From contig JAKQGX010000036.1 in assembly GCA_029573235.1 (NCBI GenBank), positions 1 to 64,000 of the forward strand: 64,000 nt of DNA, read 5' to 3'. The notes under the pieces are model-generated. The model saw nothing but the letters and a program-made list of their open reading frames with translations. It had not been told where the DNA came from and did no database searches. This document shows, one piece after another, positions 1 through 9,764 of this stretch. The first letter of the stretch is position 1. Each line of letters opens with the position of its first letter. A program made the translations under genes and the position numbers. The stretch is from Bacteroidota bacterium. Lineage in GTDB: Bacteria > Bacteroidota > Bacteroidia > Chitinophagales > Chitinophagaceae.

Positions 1-373
1 GCGTAAACTTTAAGTATTTCTTTAGATTGTAACATAGTGCTGCCATCAAAACATGTTTGTTGGCTGCTGGCATCCCTCGGCTATTGAGGCGTTTCATACT
101 GTGGTGGTTGAGTAGCGTACCTAAGACCGGTTCGACGGTACTACTCCTTCGTTTCACCCATCTGCGATGATACGATTTCTTGTCCGTCAGCTTCTTGTGC
201 ATGCGGTCGTACAAGGGTTTGTGTACACTCTCATCCAACTTCTTAAACTTCGTCGTTTTACCGCAGCAGAGCGCTCGGAGCGGACAGTTTTTACAGTCAC
301 TTTCACTGCTTCTGAACGTTTTCTTGCGATATCCTTTGCTATCTGTTCGTTCGCCTTTGAATCGCAAAATGGC
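1..373 (-). pseudogene. IS1182-like transposase, C-terminal fragment, running off the left edge
   Basis: Reading the minus strand from 373 leftwards gives an open frame of about 124 codons that continues past base 1. It contains a Cys cluster (C-x2-C-x5-C), then R-R-S-S-T-V-E-P-V-L-G, then R-G-M-P-A-A and a final N-L-K-K-Y-L. This order is typical of the C-terminal part of IS1182/DDE transposases. A TAG stop lies directly upstream in frame (374-376), and only a short, unrelated-looking stretch precedes it, so the N-terminal two thirds of the enzyme are absent. No terminal inverted repeat was found on this side. The element is therefore a decayed remnant that cannot code for an active transposase from this segment alone. 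The family call rests on motif memory, not on a search. Confidence 0.7.
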
Positions 374-463
374 CTATTTCCTCCTTCCCAATGCTTTTTT
401 AAATAACATCGTTACACTTGAGGTTGAACAAAGCAATAAGTACTAAAATATTTCCACTCAAAG

Positions 464-493
464 TTGGAATTTTAATAGGAAGTTCTATCTTTG
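464..493 (+). promoter_or_regulatory. Bacteroidota-type promoter of tRNA-Phe (TTG-N19-TATCTTTG)
   Basis: TTG at 464-466 is followed after exactly 19 bases by TATCTTTG at 486-493. This fits the Bacteroidota housekeeping consensus TTTG-N19-TANNTTTG. The tRNA begins 15 bases after the -7 element, leaving room for a very short 5' leader. Confidence 0.8.
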
Positions 494-507
494 CAGTCCT
501 TTAAAAA

Positions 508-580
508 GGTGCGGTAGCTCAGTCGGTAGAGCAAAGGACTGAAAATCCTTGTGTCGCCGGTTCGATCCCGGCCCACACCA
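508..580 (+). tRNA. tRNA-Phe (anticodon GAA)
   Basis: A complete cloverleaf can be folded. The acceptor stem GGTGCGG (508-514) pairs with CCACACC (573-579) with one C-A mismatch at the fifth pair. The D arm GCTC..GAGC, the anticodon stem AAGGA/TCCTT with loop CTGAAAA (anticodon GAA), and the T arm GCCGG-TTCGATC-CCGGC are all present. The discriminator base is A580. The following bases are CCC, so the CCA tail is not encoded and must be added after transcription. The gene stands alone, with its own promoter upstream and a terminator directly downstream. Confidence 0.95.
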
Positions 581-583
581 CCC

Positions 584-620
584 AAAAAGCCTTCGGCAAT
601 AAACAGCCTGAAGGCTTTTT
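584..620 (+). terminator. Rho-independent terminator of tRNA-Phe
   Basis: AAAAAGCCTTC (584-594) pairs perfectly with GAAGGCTTTTT (610-620), with a 15-base loop. The descending arm ends in a T run, as expected for an intrinsic terminator. It begins four bases after the tRNA discriminator. Confidence 0.85.
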
Positions 621-704
621 TATTGGAGTTATATTTACTGAAATTTTGTCTAACTCCGCAGTATGGTTTATGAATAAATTCAGAACATGCAATTAACGAC
701 ACTA

Positions 705-1520
705 ATGAAGCAACTCACAAGAGAATTCTATCCTTTTCTTTTGTGGTTAGCGGTTGCGCAGCTATACTCGCTTCCGACCGCTACGGCACAAACCATTAAT
801 GAAGAAGAGCAAAACCTCGTGACGATATACACAAAGATGGATGCATTTTACAATATTGACTCCGACTCACTTGAATACTATAGTTCGCTTTTTACCAAAC
901 GGCTGACCCTCCTTATTAGCCAAAATCCGGAAACCATTTCCTACCCTTTTCCTGCTTTACAGAAGATGGGCGCCTGCGATATTGTTACTGCTCCTGATGG
1001 GAAATTTAGAATTTACAGTTGGGATAGTCGTTTGGGAGGCACTATGATTTTTTACAAAAACTACTATCAATACAAACTAGGCAGCAAAGTGTTTTCTACC
1101 GATTTGGGTACTAATGAGGACGGCATCGGAGCTGTATATACCGACCTATTTCAACTTAACTACTCAAGCAAGACCTATTATTTAGCTATCAGCGGAGGCA
1201 GTGTTTCTACCAAAGATAAATACCAGTCCATTCGCATTTATACCATTGACTCAAAAGGGCTAAATACAAATACTCTACTACTAAAAACGCCACAAGGGAA
1301 GTGGCTTAACTCTATTGGTATAGAATATGATTTTTTTAGTGTGATGGACCGCCCTGAAAGACCCTTACGATTAATAAATTACGATACGGTTAATAAAATT
1401 ATTTACATCCCCATCGTTTTTGAAAATGGCGTAGTGACCGACAGGTATATTCTGTATCGTTTTAATGGGCAATATTTTGAACATTTTCTAACACAAAGAA
1501 AGCCTAAGAAAAGAAAGTAA
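705..1520 (+). CDS. Secreted protein of unknown function
   Basis: The start at 705 gives 271 residues. A start at 687 would add six residues before the signal peptide. The N-terminus has a basic end, a hydrophobic core (FLLWLAVAQLYSL) and a likely cleavage site after T-A-T-A-Q, so the product should be exported to the periplasm or cell surface. The body is rich in aromatic residues and Ser/Thr, with several predicted beta-type stretches and a strongly basic C-terminus (K-P-K-K-R-K). I recognise no catalytic motif or named domain. It is a single-gene unit between the tRNA terminator and a convergent gene. The product cannot be named beyond hypothetical secreted protein. Confidence 0.75.
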   Translation: MKQLTREFYPFLLWLAVAQLYSLPTATAQTINEEEQNLVTIYTKMDAFYNIDSDSLEYYSSLFTKRLTLLISQNPETISYPFPALQKMGACDIVTAPDGKFRIYSWDSRLGGTMIFYKNYYQYKLGSKVFSTDLGTNEDGIGAVYTDLFQLNYSSKTYYLAISGGSVSTKDKYQSIRIYTIDSKGLNTNTLLLKTPQGKWLNSIGIEYDFFSVMDRPERPLRLINYDTVNKIIYIPIVFENGVVTDRYILYRFNGQYFEHFLTQRKPKKRK

Positions 1521-1559
1521 CTTTTAGAAAGGTACAATATAGATATTTGAAATAATTGC

Positions 1560-2588
1560 TTATTCTTGCTCGGAAACTACAAATTTAAGAGTAGTAGCCT
1601 TTCCGGTATTTTTATCTATCAAATGGCAATAATAGATGCCAATGTTCACATCCGGTAACAATAAACGAATTGTCTTTTGATTATCGTAATCAATTGATTT
1701 GATGGATAGCCTTCTTCCTAAAACATCAAAAATTGCAAACTGAAAGCCTTTGTGTGGTAAATTGGAAATATTTAGAAAATGAGAGTATGCATCATAAGTA
1801 GTAACTACCGGCGGTAAGTTGGTAAAAGTTGAAGATAAACTAGTAGTAGGAGGGGAATATCCATGGTATAATGTGTCCATTTCCAGTGTGCTTAATGCCC
1901 TATTGTAAAACCGCAGATCATCCATAGCTCCCTTAAATGGATTTTCATTTGTGGGTCCCAAAATAATTCCAATAATTGTATGATTATTAAAAGGAGAATA
2001 ATTGTTTGGTGCTAATGAGGAGTCCACAACAACTCCGTTTAAATAATATTTATGATATCCAGAGATGGTATCAATAGAAGCGGCAAAAAAGTACCATTGG
2101 TTGACAAGGGGAGTGGTGTTGCAAGTTGAATATACACAACCGGCACCACCTTCATAAAAGCAACTCACATAACTATTATATTCTACAGGTGCAGGACCTG
2201 GGTAGTAATTTATTATTCGGTATTTATAACTATAAGAAGTTTGTAAAGTACGATCGTTTATTATTTCTCCAACCTTATCATAAGGCTTCACCCATCCGGT
2301 AATGGTATAACTAATGCGACTGCTTGGAAATATAGTATAAGGAATCTCAACATAAGAAGCACTGTCAAATGCAACTGCTCCTGAAGGATTGTTGAAACGA
2401 TCTGTAGCACTCACTAAAGTGCCAAAAGTATTTCCATGAAATCCGTTTACAACATCGATAAATGCGGGCGTATCTGCTATGGGATAATGGTGGATGAGCC
2501 CAAAATTGTTGGTTACTTGGGATTTTCCTTCGAAAGCAACAAAAATTAATAGTACACCTATAACGATAGTCGATTGTAATTTTTTCAT
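1560..2588 (-). CDS. LamG-like secreted protein with type IX sorting domain
   Basis: The start at 2588 is chosen because M-K-K-L-Q begins a clear signal peptide (hydrophobic core TIVIGVLLIFVAF). The longer frame from 2702 would add an unlikely 38-residue leader. The central part (about residues 40-230) looks like a LamG/concanavalin-like jelly roll: it has the D-S-A-S-Y-V-E-I-P strand, the T-G-W-V-K-P strand, W-Y-F-F-A-A-S, Y-L-N-G-V, and the closing G-A-M-D-D-L-R-F-Y-N-R-A-L. The last 75 residues (FDVLGRRL ... GIYYCHLID ... KFVV) match a type A type IX secretion sorting domain. The product is inferred to be a cell-surface or released binding protein. No catalytic residues are visible. A PorT homologue in the same window supports a working type IX system. 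Confidence 0.85.
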   Translation of the reverse strand: MKKLQSTIVIGVLLIFVAFEGKSQVTNNFGLIHHYPIADTPAFIDVVNGFHGNTFGTLVSATDRFNNPSGAVAFDSASYVEIPYTIFPSSRISYTITGWVKPYDKVGEIINDRTLQTSYSYKYRIINYYPGPAPVEYNSYVSCFYEGGAGCVYSTCNTTPLVNQWYFFAASIDTISGYHKYYLNGVVVDSSLAPNNYSPFNNHTIIGIILGPTNENPFKGAMDDLRFYNRALSTLEMDTLYHGYSPPTTSLSSTFTNLPPVVTTYDAYSHFLNISNLPHKGFQFAIFDVLGRRLSIKSIDYDNQKTIRLLLPDVNIGIYYCHLIDKNTGKATTLKFVVSEQE

Positions 2589-2612
2589 TATTACGTTATG
2601 ATTTGACAAAAT

Positions 2613-2620
2613 CAAAAGTA
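2613..2620 (-). promoter_or_regulatory. Possible -7 element of the LamG gene
   Basis: On the minus strand the sequence is TACTTTTG, a match to TANNTTTG, about 25 bases upstream of the chosen start. I see no good -33 element at the expected distance, so this is weak support. Confidence 0.3.
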
Positions 2621-2789
2621 AATTAATTGAGGAATAATCCTTTTTTTTTGCCAAACACATTCTGGTAAACGGCACTATTCCATTATTACCACCCCTATTC
2701 ATTGCTTCTACAATTTTGTTACTTTGCGTCAGCCATCAAATATCTTTTTTAGTACTGAAAGTCCCTATGTCAAAAAGAATAGTTCTATA

Positions 2790-3392
2790 ATGATTCAGCA
2801 GATATACCAGCAACTCATCCAAACGTCCATTATGGAAAATATTGCCGTGTTGATGGGCATTGTTAGCGTAGTGTTGGCAAAACAAAACCATGTAGGACTA
2901 TACCCTTCAGGCATCATCAGCACCGGCTTGTTTATCTATATCATGGCATCTGCCGGACTGTATGCAGAGAGCGCACTAAATGGTTATTATCTTTTTATGA
3001 GTGGATATGGATGGTGGCTTTGGCATAGAAACAAAGGCAGTCATAATGCTCGTGCTATTTCAAAAAATTCAAAAAATGATTGGTTAATCACAATAGCCAT
3101 TGTAATAGTGGGTTGGTTGATACTTTACTACTTACTAAAGCGCTTCACCACCTCTGATGTGGCAGCGTGGGATGCGCTAGTATCAGCTACGGCATGGGCG
3201 GGTATGTGGTTGCTGGCAAAGCACAAAATAGAAAACTGGTTATTGCTCAATATTTCCAACATCATTGCCATTCCGCTATTAGTGTACAAAGGAATTCCAT
3301 TAACTTCCTTGCTGACAATAGTCTTATTTATTATTGCTATTTTTGGTTACTTCCGTTGGAAAAAACTGTATGAAATCTCACGTACTCTTTAG
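2790..3392 (+). CDS. pnuC: PnuC-type nicotinamide riboside transporter
   Basis: The likely start at 2790 (MIQQIYQQ) gives 200 residues, the usual PnuC length. A frame from 2724 adds a non-conserved leader. The protein is almost wholly hydrophobic with about seven membrane segments. The characteristic Y-G-W-W-L-W-H-R segment follows the third helix and carries the paired tryptophans that PnuC proteins use to bind the nicotinamide ring. PnuC imports nicotinamide riboside by facilitated diffusion and depends on intracellular phosphorylation to trap it. The kinase that would do this is encoded two genes downstream (3989-4519), which fits well. The gene overlaps the following PAP2 gene by 23 bases, so the genes are translated from one transcript. 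Confidence 0.9.
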   Translation: MIQQIYQQLIQTSIMENIAVLMGIVSVVLAKQNHVGLYPSGIISTGLFIYIMASAGLYAESALNGYYLFMSGYGWWLWHRNKGSHNARAISKNSKNDWLITIAIVIVGWLILYYLLKRFTTSDVAAWDALVSATAWAGMWLLAKHKIENWLLLNISNIIAIPLLVYKGIPLTSLLTIVLFIIAIFGYFRWKKLYEISRTL

Positions 3393-3996
3393 CCTATTTG
3401 CCATACTGCTGTGCATTACATCGCCTGCTGCCGGTCAAAACTTGGATTGGAAGCTATATGATAATATTCAGTCTGGGCGCAACACCGCCAACGATGGTGT
3501 GATGAACGGTATTACGCAATCCTGCTATCCGATAGCGTTGGCGCTACCCTTGGGACAGTTTGTATATAGCCTCGTCAAGCATGATGAAATAAGTATCTTG
3601 CGCGCCGCACAAACCGCCGGTGGATTGGTGATAGCTACGGCTCTTACCTACGGAATAAAATACAGTGCACAGCGCCATCGTCCGTACGAAACACATGCCG
3701 GTTATACGCCATACGAATACGACACCAGTCCCTCTATGCCTTCGGGGCACACCTCGGTGGCGTTTGCCACAGCTACCGCCCTCAGCTTGGAGTACAAAAA
3801 ATGGTATGTGGTTGTTCCCGCTTATTTATATGCCGGTGCGGTGGGCTACTCTCGCTTGCACTTGGGAGCCCATTACCCCAGCGATGTGTTGGTAGGTGCC
3901 TTGGTGGGAGCAGGTTCATCCTTTGTGAGCTACCATGCCGCCCTCTGGTGGAAGAAAAAATGGGAACACAAAACCCAACAAAAATTTATTGAATAG
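3370..3996 (+). CDS. PAP2-family membrane/periplasmic phosphatase
   Basis: The start at 3370 opens a signal-peptide-like N-terminus (MKSHVLFSLFAILL, cleavage near A-A-G-Q). All three motifs of the PAP2/acid phosphatase superfamily are intact: K-x6-R-P at residues 97-105, P-S-G-H at 124-127, and S-R-x5-H-x3-D at 161-172. The motif histidines should form and resolve a phospho-enzyme. Length is 208 residues. General substrates of the family include undecaprenyl pyrophosphate, phosphatidyl compounds and small phosphate esters. The gene is embedded between pnuC and the nadR-type kinase with overlaps on both sides. A role in dephosphorylating external NMN to importable riboside is therefore an attractive inference, but it is not shown by the sequence. 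Undecaprenyl pyrophosphatase or lipid A phosphatase remain alternatives. Confidence 0.88.
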   Translation: MKSHVLFSLFAILLCITSPAAGQNLDWKLYDNIQSGRNTANDGVMNGITQSCYPIALALPLGQFVYSLVKHDEISILRAAQTAGGLVIATALTYGIKYSAQRHRPYETHAGYTPYEYDTSPSMPSGHTSVAFATATALSLEYKKWYVVVPAYLYAGAVGYSRLHLGAHYPSDVLVGALVGAGSSFVSYHAALWWKKKWEHKTQQKFIE

Positions 3997-4519
3997 CCTC
4001 ACCAAAATAGTGGTTATAGGTCCGGAGAGCACCGGAAAAAGCACGCTTAGCGCAGCCCTCGCCACTACGTGGCATACGACATGGGTACCCGAGTATGCTC
4101 GTGACTACCTCACCGCCTTGCAACGACCCTATACCGAACATGACTTGTGGGTGATGGCCCAAGGCCAACTGACAGCAGAAAATGAACAAGAAAAAAAGGC
4201 CCACCGGCTATTGGTTTGTGATACCAACCTGTATGTACACAAAGTATGGAGTGAACATGCCTACTATCGTTGCCATCGCAATATTTTGCATCAGATAGCT
4301 ATCCGCCCCTACCATTTATATCTCCTCACCGGCATCGATATGCCTTGGGCTCCCGACCCACTCCGTGAGCATCCCGACCCGAAATGGAGAGACTATTTTT
4401 ACCGACAATACCAAGACCTCCTCATCCATAGCGGAGTGCCTTGGGTAGCCGTCAATGGTAGCCACGAGCAACGCTTACAAACCGCCAACGAAGCTATTGC
4501 CGACATTATTCAAAAGTAA
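3989..4519 (+). CDS. nadR: NadR-type nicotinamide riboside kinase (ATPase domain only)
   Basis: The protein opens with a P-loop, G-P-E-S-T-G-K-S-T, followed by V-P-E-Y-A-R-D-Y, C-D-T-N and R-E-H-P-D-P-K-W-R-D. These are features of the NadR C-terminal ribosylnicotinamide kinase domain (AAA_28 type). Neither the DNA-binding nor the adenylyltransferase domain of enterobacterial NadR is present, so this is a stand-alone kinase of about 176 residues. It should phosphorylate nicotinamide riboside to NMN in the cytoplasm. The start is uncertain. TTG at 3989 overlaps the PAP2 stop by 8 bases and sits just ahead of the P-loop strand. ATG at 3935 would overlap by 62 bases and add 18 poorly conserved residues. 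The position after pnuC supports riboside uptake and trapping. Confidence 0.82.
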   Translation: MNSLTKIVVIGPESTGKSTLSAALATTWHTTWVPEYARDYLTALQRPYTEHDLWVMAQGQLTAENEQEKKAHRLLVCDTNLYVHKVWSEHAYYRCHRNILHQIAIRPYHLYLLTGIDMPWAPDPLREHPDPKWRDYFYRQYQDLLIHSGVPWVAVNGSHEQRLQTANEAIADIIQK

Positions 4520-4533
4520 ATCCCTTCTTCCCA

Positions 4534-5154
4534 ATGTTATTATCCATACATCCACAAAATCCACAAGAGCGAAACATAAAAACCGTAGTTGAAATACTAA
4601 GAAACGGTGGGGTCATCATATACCCTACGGATACTATTTATGGTTTGGGTTGTGATATTTATAACACAAAAGCCATCGAACGAATAGCACAGATAAAACA
4701 GATACAACCGAAAAAAGCAAATTTCTCTTTCGTATGCAGTGGCTTAAGTAATCTGAGTGATTACGCCAAAAGCATTTCTACACCTACCTTTCGGATATTA
4801 AAATTGGCACTGCCCGGCCCTTACACCTTCATATTGCCGGCAAGCAAAGAAGTGCCTAAAATGCTGAAGAGCAAAAAAGACACGGTAGGTATACGGGTTC
4901 CCGACCATGCCATCACACAAGCCATAGTACAAGCACTGGGGCACCCCATCATGAGCGTTTCCTTGCCTATGGATGACGATGTTGCCTATTATAGCGATCC
5001 AGAAGTGATTCATGAAATGTTTGAGCATCGGGTAGATGCCGTTATTGATGGTGGTATCGGAGGCATTATTCCCTCTACGGTAGTAGATTGTACGGGTGCT
5101 ATGCCGGAGTTGATACGCGAAGGAGCCGGCGACTGGGAAAAGCTAATTTCCTAA
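4534..5154 (+). CDS. yciO: YciO-like protein of the Sua5/YrdC family
   Basis: The 206-residue protein has the YrdC fold signature: G-G-V-I-I-Y-P-T-D-T-I-Y-G-L-G-C near residue 25, then P-G-P-Y-T-F-I-L near 94, G-I-R-V-P-D near 118, and a late S-T-V-V-D segment. Length and the I-H-P-x-N-P-Q-x-R N-terminus match YciO rather than the longer Sua5 or the TsaC subgroup. YrdC-family enzymes make threonylcarbamoyl-AMP for the t6A modification of tRNA. For YciO this activity is less certain, so I do not call it TsaC. It follows the nadR-type gene by 14 bases and ends at a strong shared terminator. It is probably the last gene of the pnuC operon. Confidence 0.85.
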   Translation: MLLSIHPQNPQERNIKTVVEILRNGGVIIYPTDTIYGLGCDIYNTKAIERIAQIKQIQPKKANFSFVCSGLSNLSDYAKSISTPTFRILKLALPGPYTFILPASKEVPKMLKSKKDTVGIRVPDHAITQAIVQALGHPIMSVSLPMDDDVAYYSDPEVIHEMFEHRVDAVIDGGIGGIIPSTVVDCTGAMPELIREGAGDWEKLIS

Positions 5155-5194
5155 AAATGATAGCGACAGCTTAATTAAGCCGTCGCTATCATTT
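5155..5194. terminator. Bidirectional terminator between yciO and gyrB
   Basis: AAATGATAGCGAC (5155-5167) pairs perfectly with GTCGCTATCATTT (5182-5194). The inner bases AGC-TTAATTAA-GCC extend the symmetry. A-rich and T-rich flanks on both sides suit termination of both convergent genes. Confidence 0.8.
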
Positions 5195-5226
5195 GGTGAA
5201 TAACAATAAAGAATTTCCATCATGGC

Positions 5227-7242
<2,016 letters not shown>

Positions 7243-7378
7243 CTATAAAAAAGAATCACCTTCGGATTAATGGTTGTTGGTGTTTTAGCCTTCTAAAACA
7301 AGGGTACAAAACTACCTTAAAACAAGGTCATAAACAAATAAAATCACAATTGTAGGCAGCCGATTACAACAATGTTTT

Positions 7379-8013
7379 TCAGCAGTGTTGTTGCAGGATA
7401 TTTATGAAGTTGTCACGGGAAATCATGCAGGCGCCCAGGCTTTCGAGATGTTGGGTATAAACTTGGCAGTCGATAAGGCAAACGCCTTCTTCTTGCAGTT
7501 GTTGCACCCAATGTATAAAAGCAAATTTACTGGCGTTGGAAATGCTGCTGAACATACTTTCACCAAAAAACAATTTCCCCATTCGTATGCCATAAAGCCC
7601 GCCCACTAATTGATGACCTTGCCAAGTTTCTGCACTATGGGCATATCCTAAATGGTGCAATTTGGTATAAGCACTTACAATAACATCGCTAATCCAAGTA
7701 CCGGCTTGACCGGGGCGATGGGCTTGGCGGCATCCCATGATGGTCTCTTCAAATGCCGTATTAACGCGAAAGTCAAACGATTTGTTTTTTAGCACTTGCT
7801 TATCTTCAGTTGCTCCGGAAATAATACAAACCTTGGGTCGGGCGACCACCAAAGGGGTATTTCATCTTCATTATACCAAGGGAAAATACCATTACGATAC
7901 GCTTGCAAAAGCCTCTCAACAGAAAGGTCGCCACCGATGGCAAGCAGCCCGTCTGCCTTAGCAGACGAAACAGGCGGGAAGTCGGTTTGTGCATTGGCGA
8001 GTATGGTTATCAT
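7379..8013 (-). pseudogene. aat: Leucyl/phenylalanyl-tRNA-protein transferase, frameshifted
   Basis: The first 74 codons from ATG at 8013 give a normal Aat N-terminus ([30 protein letters not shown]). They end at a TAA after L-K-I-S-K-C. The rest of the enzyme continues in another frame from about 7795 to 7379: G-T-W-I-S-D, A-Y-x-K-L-H-H-L-G-Y-A-H-S-A-E, L-V-G-G-L-Y-G-I, F-F-G-E-S-M-F-S, S-L-G-A. Together the parts cover a full-length Aat. The enzyme adds Leu or Phe to N-terminal Lys/Arg for N-end-rule degradation. The shift equals a loss of one base modulo three near 7790-7800, at a short repeated AGCAAG-like stretch. It is either a true pseudogene or a sequencing error. The gene sits 9 bases after the TPR gene. 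Confidence 0.85.
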
Positions 8014-8022
8014 GCCTTTGTT

Positions 8023-9510
8023 TTATAAGTTGAGGCGGTTAAGCCCGGCTTTCGCTTGTTGGTCAATATTTGCCTGAAAATCGTGGTTCTTCATGCTTAG
8101 GCAATCCTGATATTGCTGTGCAGCATCTTGTTTTCGACCGGCTCTTTCGTACATAAAACCCATTTGCAATGCGGCTCTTGCTGCAAAATGTTCTTTTCTG
8201 TTTCTGCCTTGTTGCACAGTTATTCGATAGTATTCAATGGCTTTATCATCATTATTCAATTCGTCGTAGGCACGTGCCGTTCTAAAATAATATTCCAATT
8301 TATCAGATGCCTTTGCCAAAGAGGCTATTGAACAATCTCTCAGAATTTCCAGTGCTTGTGTATAATAGCCACCATCAATCATATACCGAGCTTTTGCGAC
8401 CGGTATGGCTGTCCACTCGGTATGCTCTGCAAATCTTTGTGCTTGTTTATCGGCGTCAGTTGCCAAACTACCGTTGCGTTTTATGGCTTGTCGATAGGCA
8501 AGGGCTTTGGGTAGATTGCCTTGCATATAGCTATTCATAGCCAGTTGCATATAAGCATCTTTTACAAACATCTTGCCTTTGTCTTTTTGAATATATCGTA
8601 ATAAATAGGGAGCTGCTCTTTCGTCCAACTTTAATAAATATGCGCTGCCCAATTCATAGTCGAAAGAAGGAAACTGCGAAAAGGCGGGCATTGATTGCAC
8701 CGATTGCAGCGTCTGAATGGCTACATCGGCCTTTCGATAGTTGATAGCAATATTACTTTTCACAAACGCATATAAAGCGTTGTTTTGGGTGTTGAATTGA
8801 TTGCCACAAACGAACTTCCATACTTCTTCTTGCCGCGACTGAAGATAAAATTTCAGATAGCAATGAAAGATGAGAGCTTCTGTACGGAAGAAATCGTCTG
8901 CCGGCGCATGGTTGATAAACGAGGTCAATTTTCCCAATCCATTGTTCACATTACCACGCATTCCAAAAAGGGAAGCAATCCATTTGTACTCATCCGGTAC
9001 GGTGCCTACTACCGTTTCGCCCACCCCCAAGAAATAATTAGTATGAATGAACTGAGGATACAACTTTTGATTTTCTTTGGCGAGTAGATACGCCTTACGA
9101 AAATGCATGGCTGCTTTATAGTTTTCCCCTACGCGCAAGTGCACCAGCGCCCAATGTAGAAAAAGTCCGGCTTTGAGGGTACGGTACCAAGGACTTTGTT
9201 GGGAGCCGTTTTCGATGCTGTTCAAACGAATATCCAAATTGCCTTTTCGTGATTCAAGCAAGCGTTTATCCCCATTGAAAACTAAGGGCAATACATCTTG
9301 ATAATCGGCAATGAATACTGCCATAAGATTGGCGGGGCTTTGTTTAAGCTCTTGCTGAATCAAAGTTGCCCCCTCTTCTAAACGCAAAGAAAGAAACGCT
9401 TTTGAAGCCCTCTCACAACGCTCCGAATAATCGAAAGTATAAGCAGCAGCCCTGCAAAAGGGTTGGCTAAATAATGCTAAAACAAAGAGGAGTAGTAGGC
9501 CGCGCTGCAT
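8023..9510 (-). CDS. Secreted tetratricopeptide-repeat protein
   Basis: The 495-residue protein begins with a signal peptide (LLLLFVLALFSQPFCRAAA). The rest is helical with repeated TPR-like helix pairs. Clear examples are H-F-R-K-A-Y-L-L-A-K-E near residue 140, A-L-A-Y-R-Q-A-I near 335, D-K-A-I-E-Y-Y-R-I near 435 and A-L-Q-M-G-F-M-Y-E-R-A-G-R-K-Q-D-A-A near 460. Such proteins are scaffolds for protein interactions in the periplasm or at the outer membrane. No enzyme motif is seen. A good promoter lies 57 bases upstream. The gene is followed after only 9 bases by aat, so they probably share a transcript. Confidence 0.82.
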   Translation of the reverse strand: MQRGLLLLFVLALFSQPFCRAAAYTFDYSERCERASKAFLSLRLEEGATLIQQELKQSPANLMAVFIADYQDVLPLVFNGDKRLLESRKGNLDIRLNSIENGSQQSPWYRTLKAGLFLHWALVHLRVGENYKAAMHFRKAYLLAKENQKLYPQFIHTNYFLGVGETVVGTVPDEYKWIASLFGMRGNVNNGLGKLTSFINHAPADDFFRTEALIFHCYLKFYLQSRQEEVWKFVCGNQFNTQNNALYAFVKSNIAINYRKADVAIQTLQSVQSMPAFSQFPSFDYELGSAYLLKLDERAAPYLLRYIQKDKGKMFVKDAYMQLAMNSYMQGNLPKALAYRQAIKRNGSLATDADKQAQRFAEHTEWTAIPVAKARYMIDGGYYTQALEILRDCSIASLAKASDKLEYYFRTARAYDELNNDDKAIEYYRITVQQGRNRKEHFAARAALQMGFMYERAGRKQDAAQQYQDCLSMKNHDFQANIDQQAKAGLNRLNL

Positions 9511-9566
9511 GGAATAAAAGTCTTGTGCTCAACAATAAACAGTGTGAAATAAATAGGCGTCCTAAA

Positions 9567-9596
9567 CAAAAGTATAAATAGGCTCACCACAACAAA
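9567..9596 (-). promoter_or_regulatory. Promoter of the TPR gene
   Basis: On the minus strand TTTG (9596-9593) is followed after 18 bases by TACTTTTG (9574-9567). This is very close to TTTG-N19-TANNTTTG. It lies 57 bases upstream of the TPR start. Confidence 0.6.
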
Positions 9597-9714
9597 GCTA
9601 AGATTTATAACCTTCTCTCTTTAATTGCAGTACTAAAAGTATGTATGACTCCTCCAAAAACCCACTCAAAAAACAGTAGAACTAAAAGTTGATTTATTAC
9701 AAATATAAATTACC

Positions 9715-9722
9715 TACCTTTG
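9715..9722 (+). promoter_or_regulatory. -7 element of the small lipoprotein gene
   Basis: TACCTTTG followed by GCA is a full match to the Bacteroidota -7 element, 42 bases ahead of the ATG. The only TTG nearby (9689-9691) lies 23 bases upstream, longer than the usual spacer. Confidence 0.5.
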
Positions 9723-9764
9723 GCATCATTTTTGAAAAACAAATAAAAAACTAAACATCTAAAA

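Noticed and set aside
167-446. Two overlapping plus-strand open frames near the left edge
   Set aside because: They are the complement of the transposase remnant and carry no recognisable protein features.
4534-5154. TsaC/Sua5 instead of YciO
   Set aside because: Length and the I-H-P-x-N-P-Q-x-R start match YciO, and no Sua5 C-terminal domain is present.
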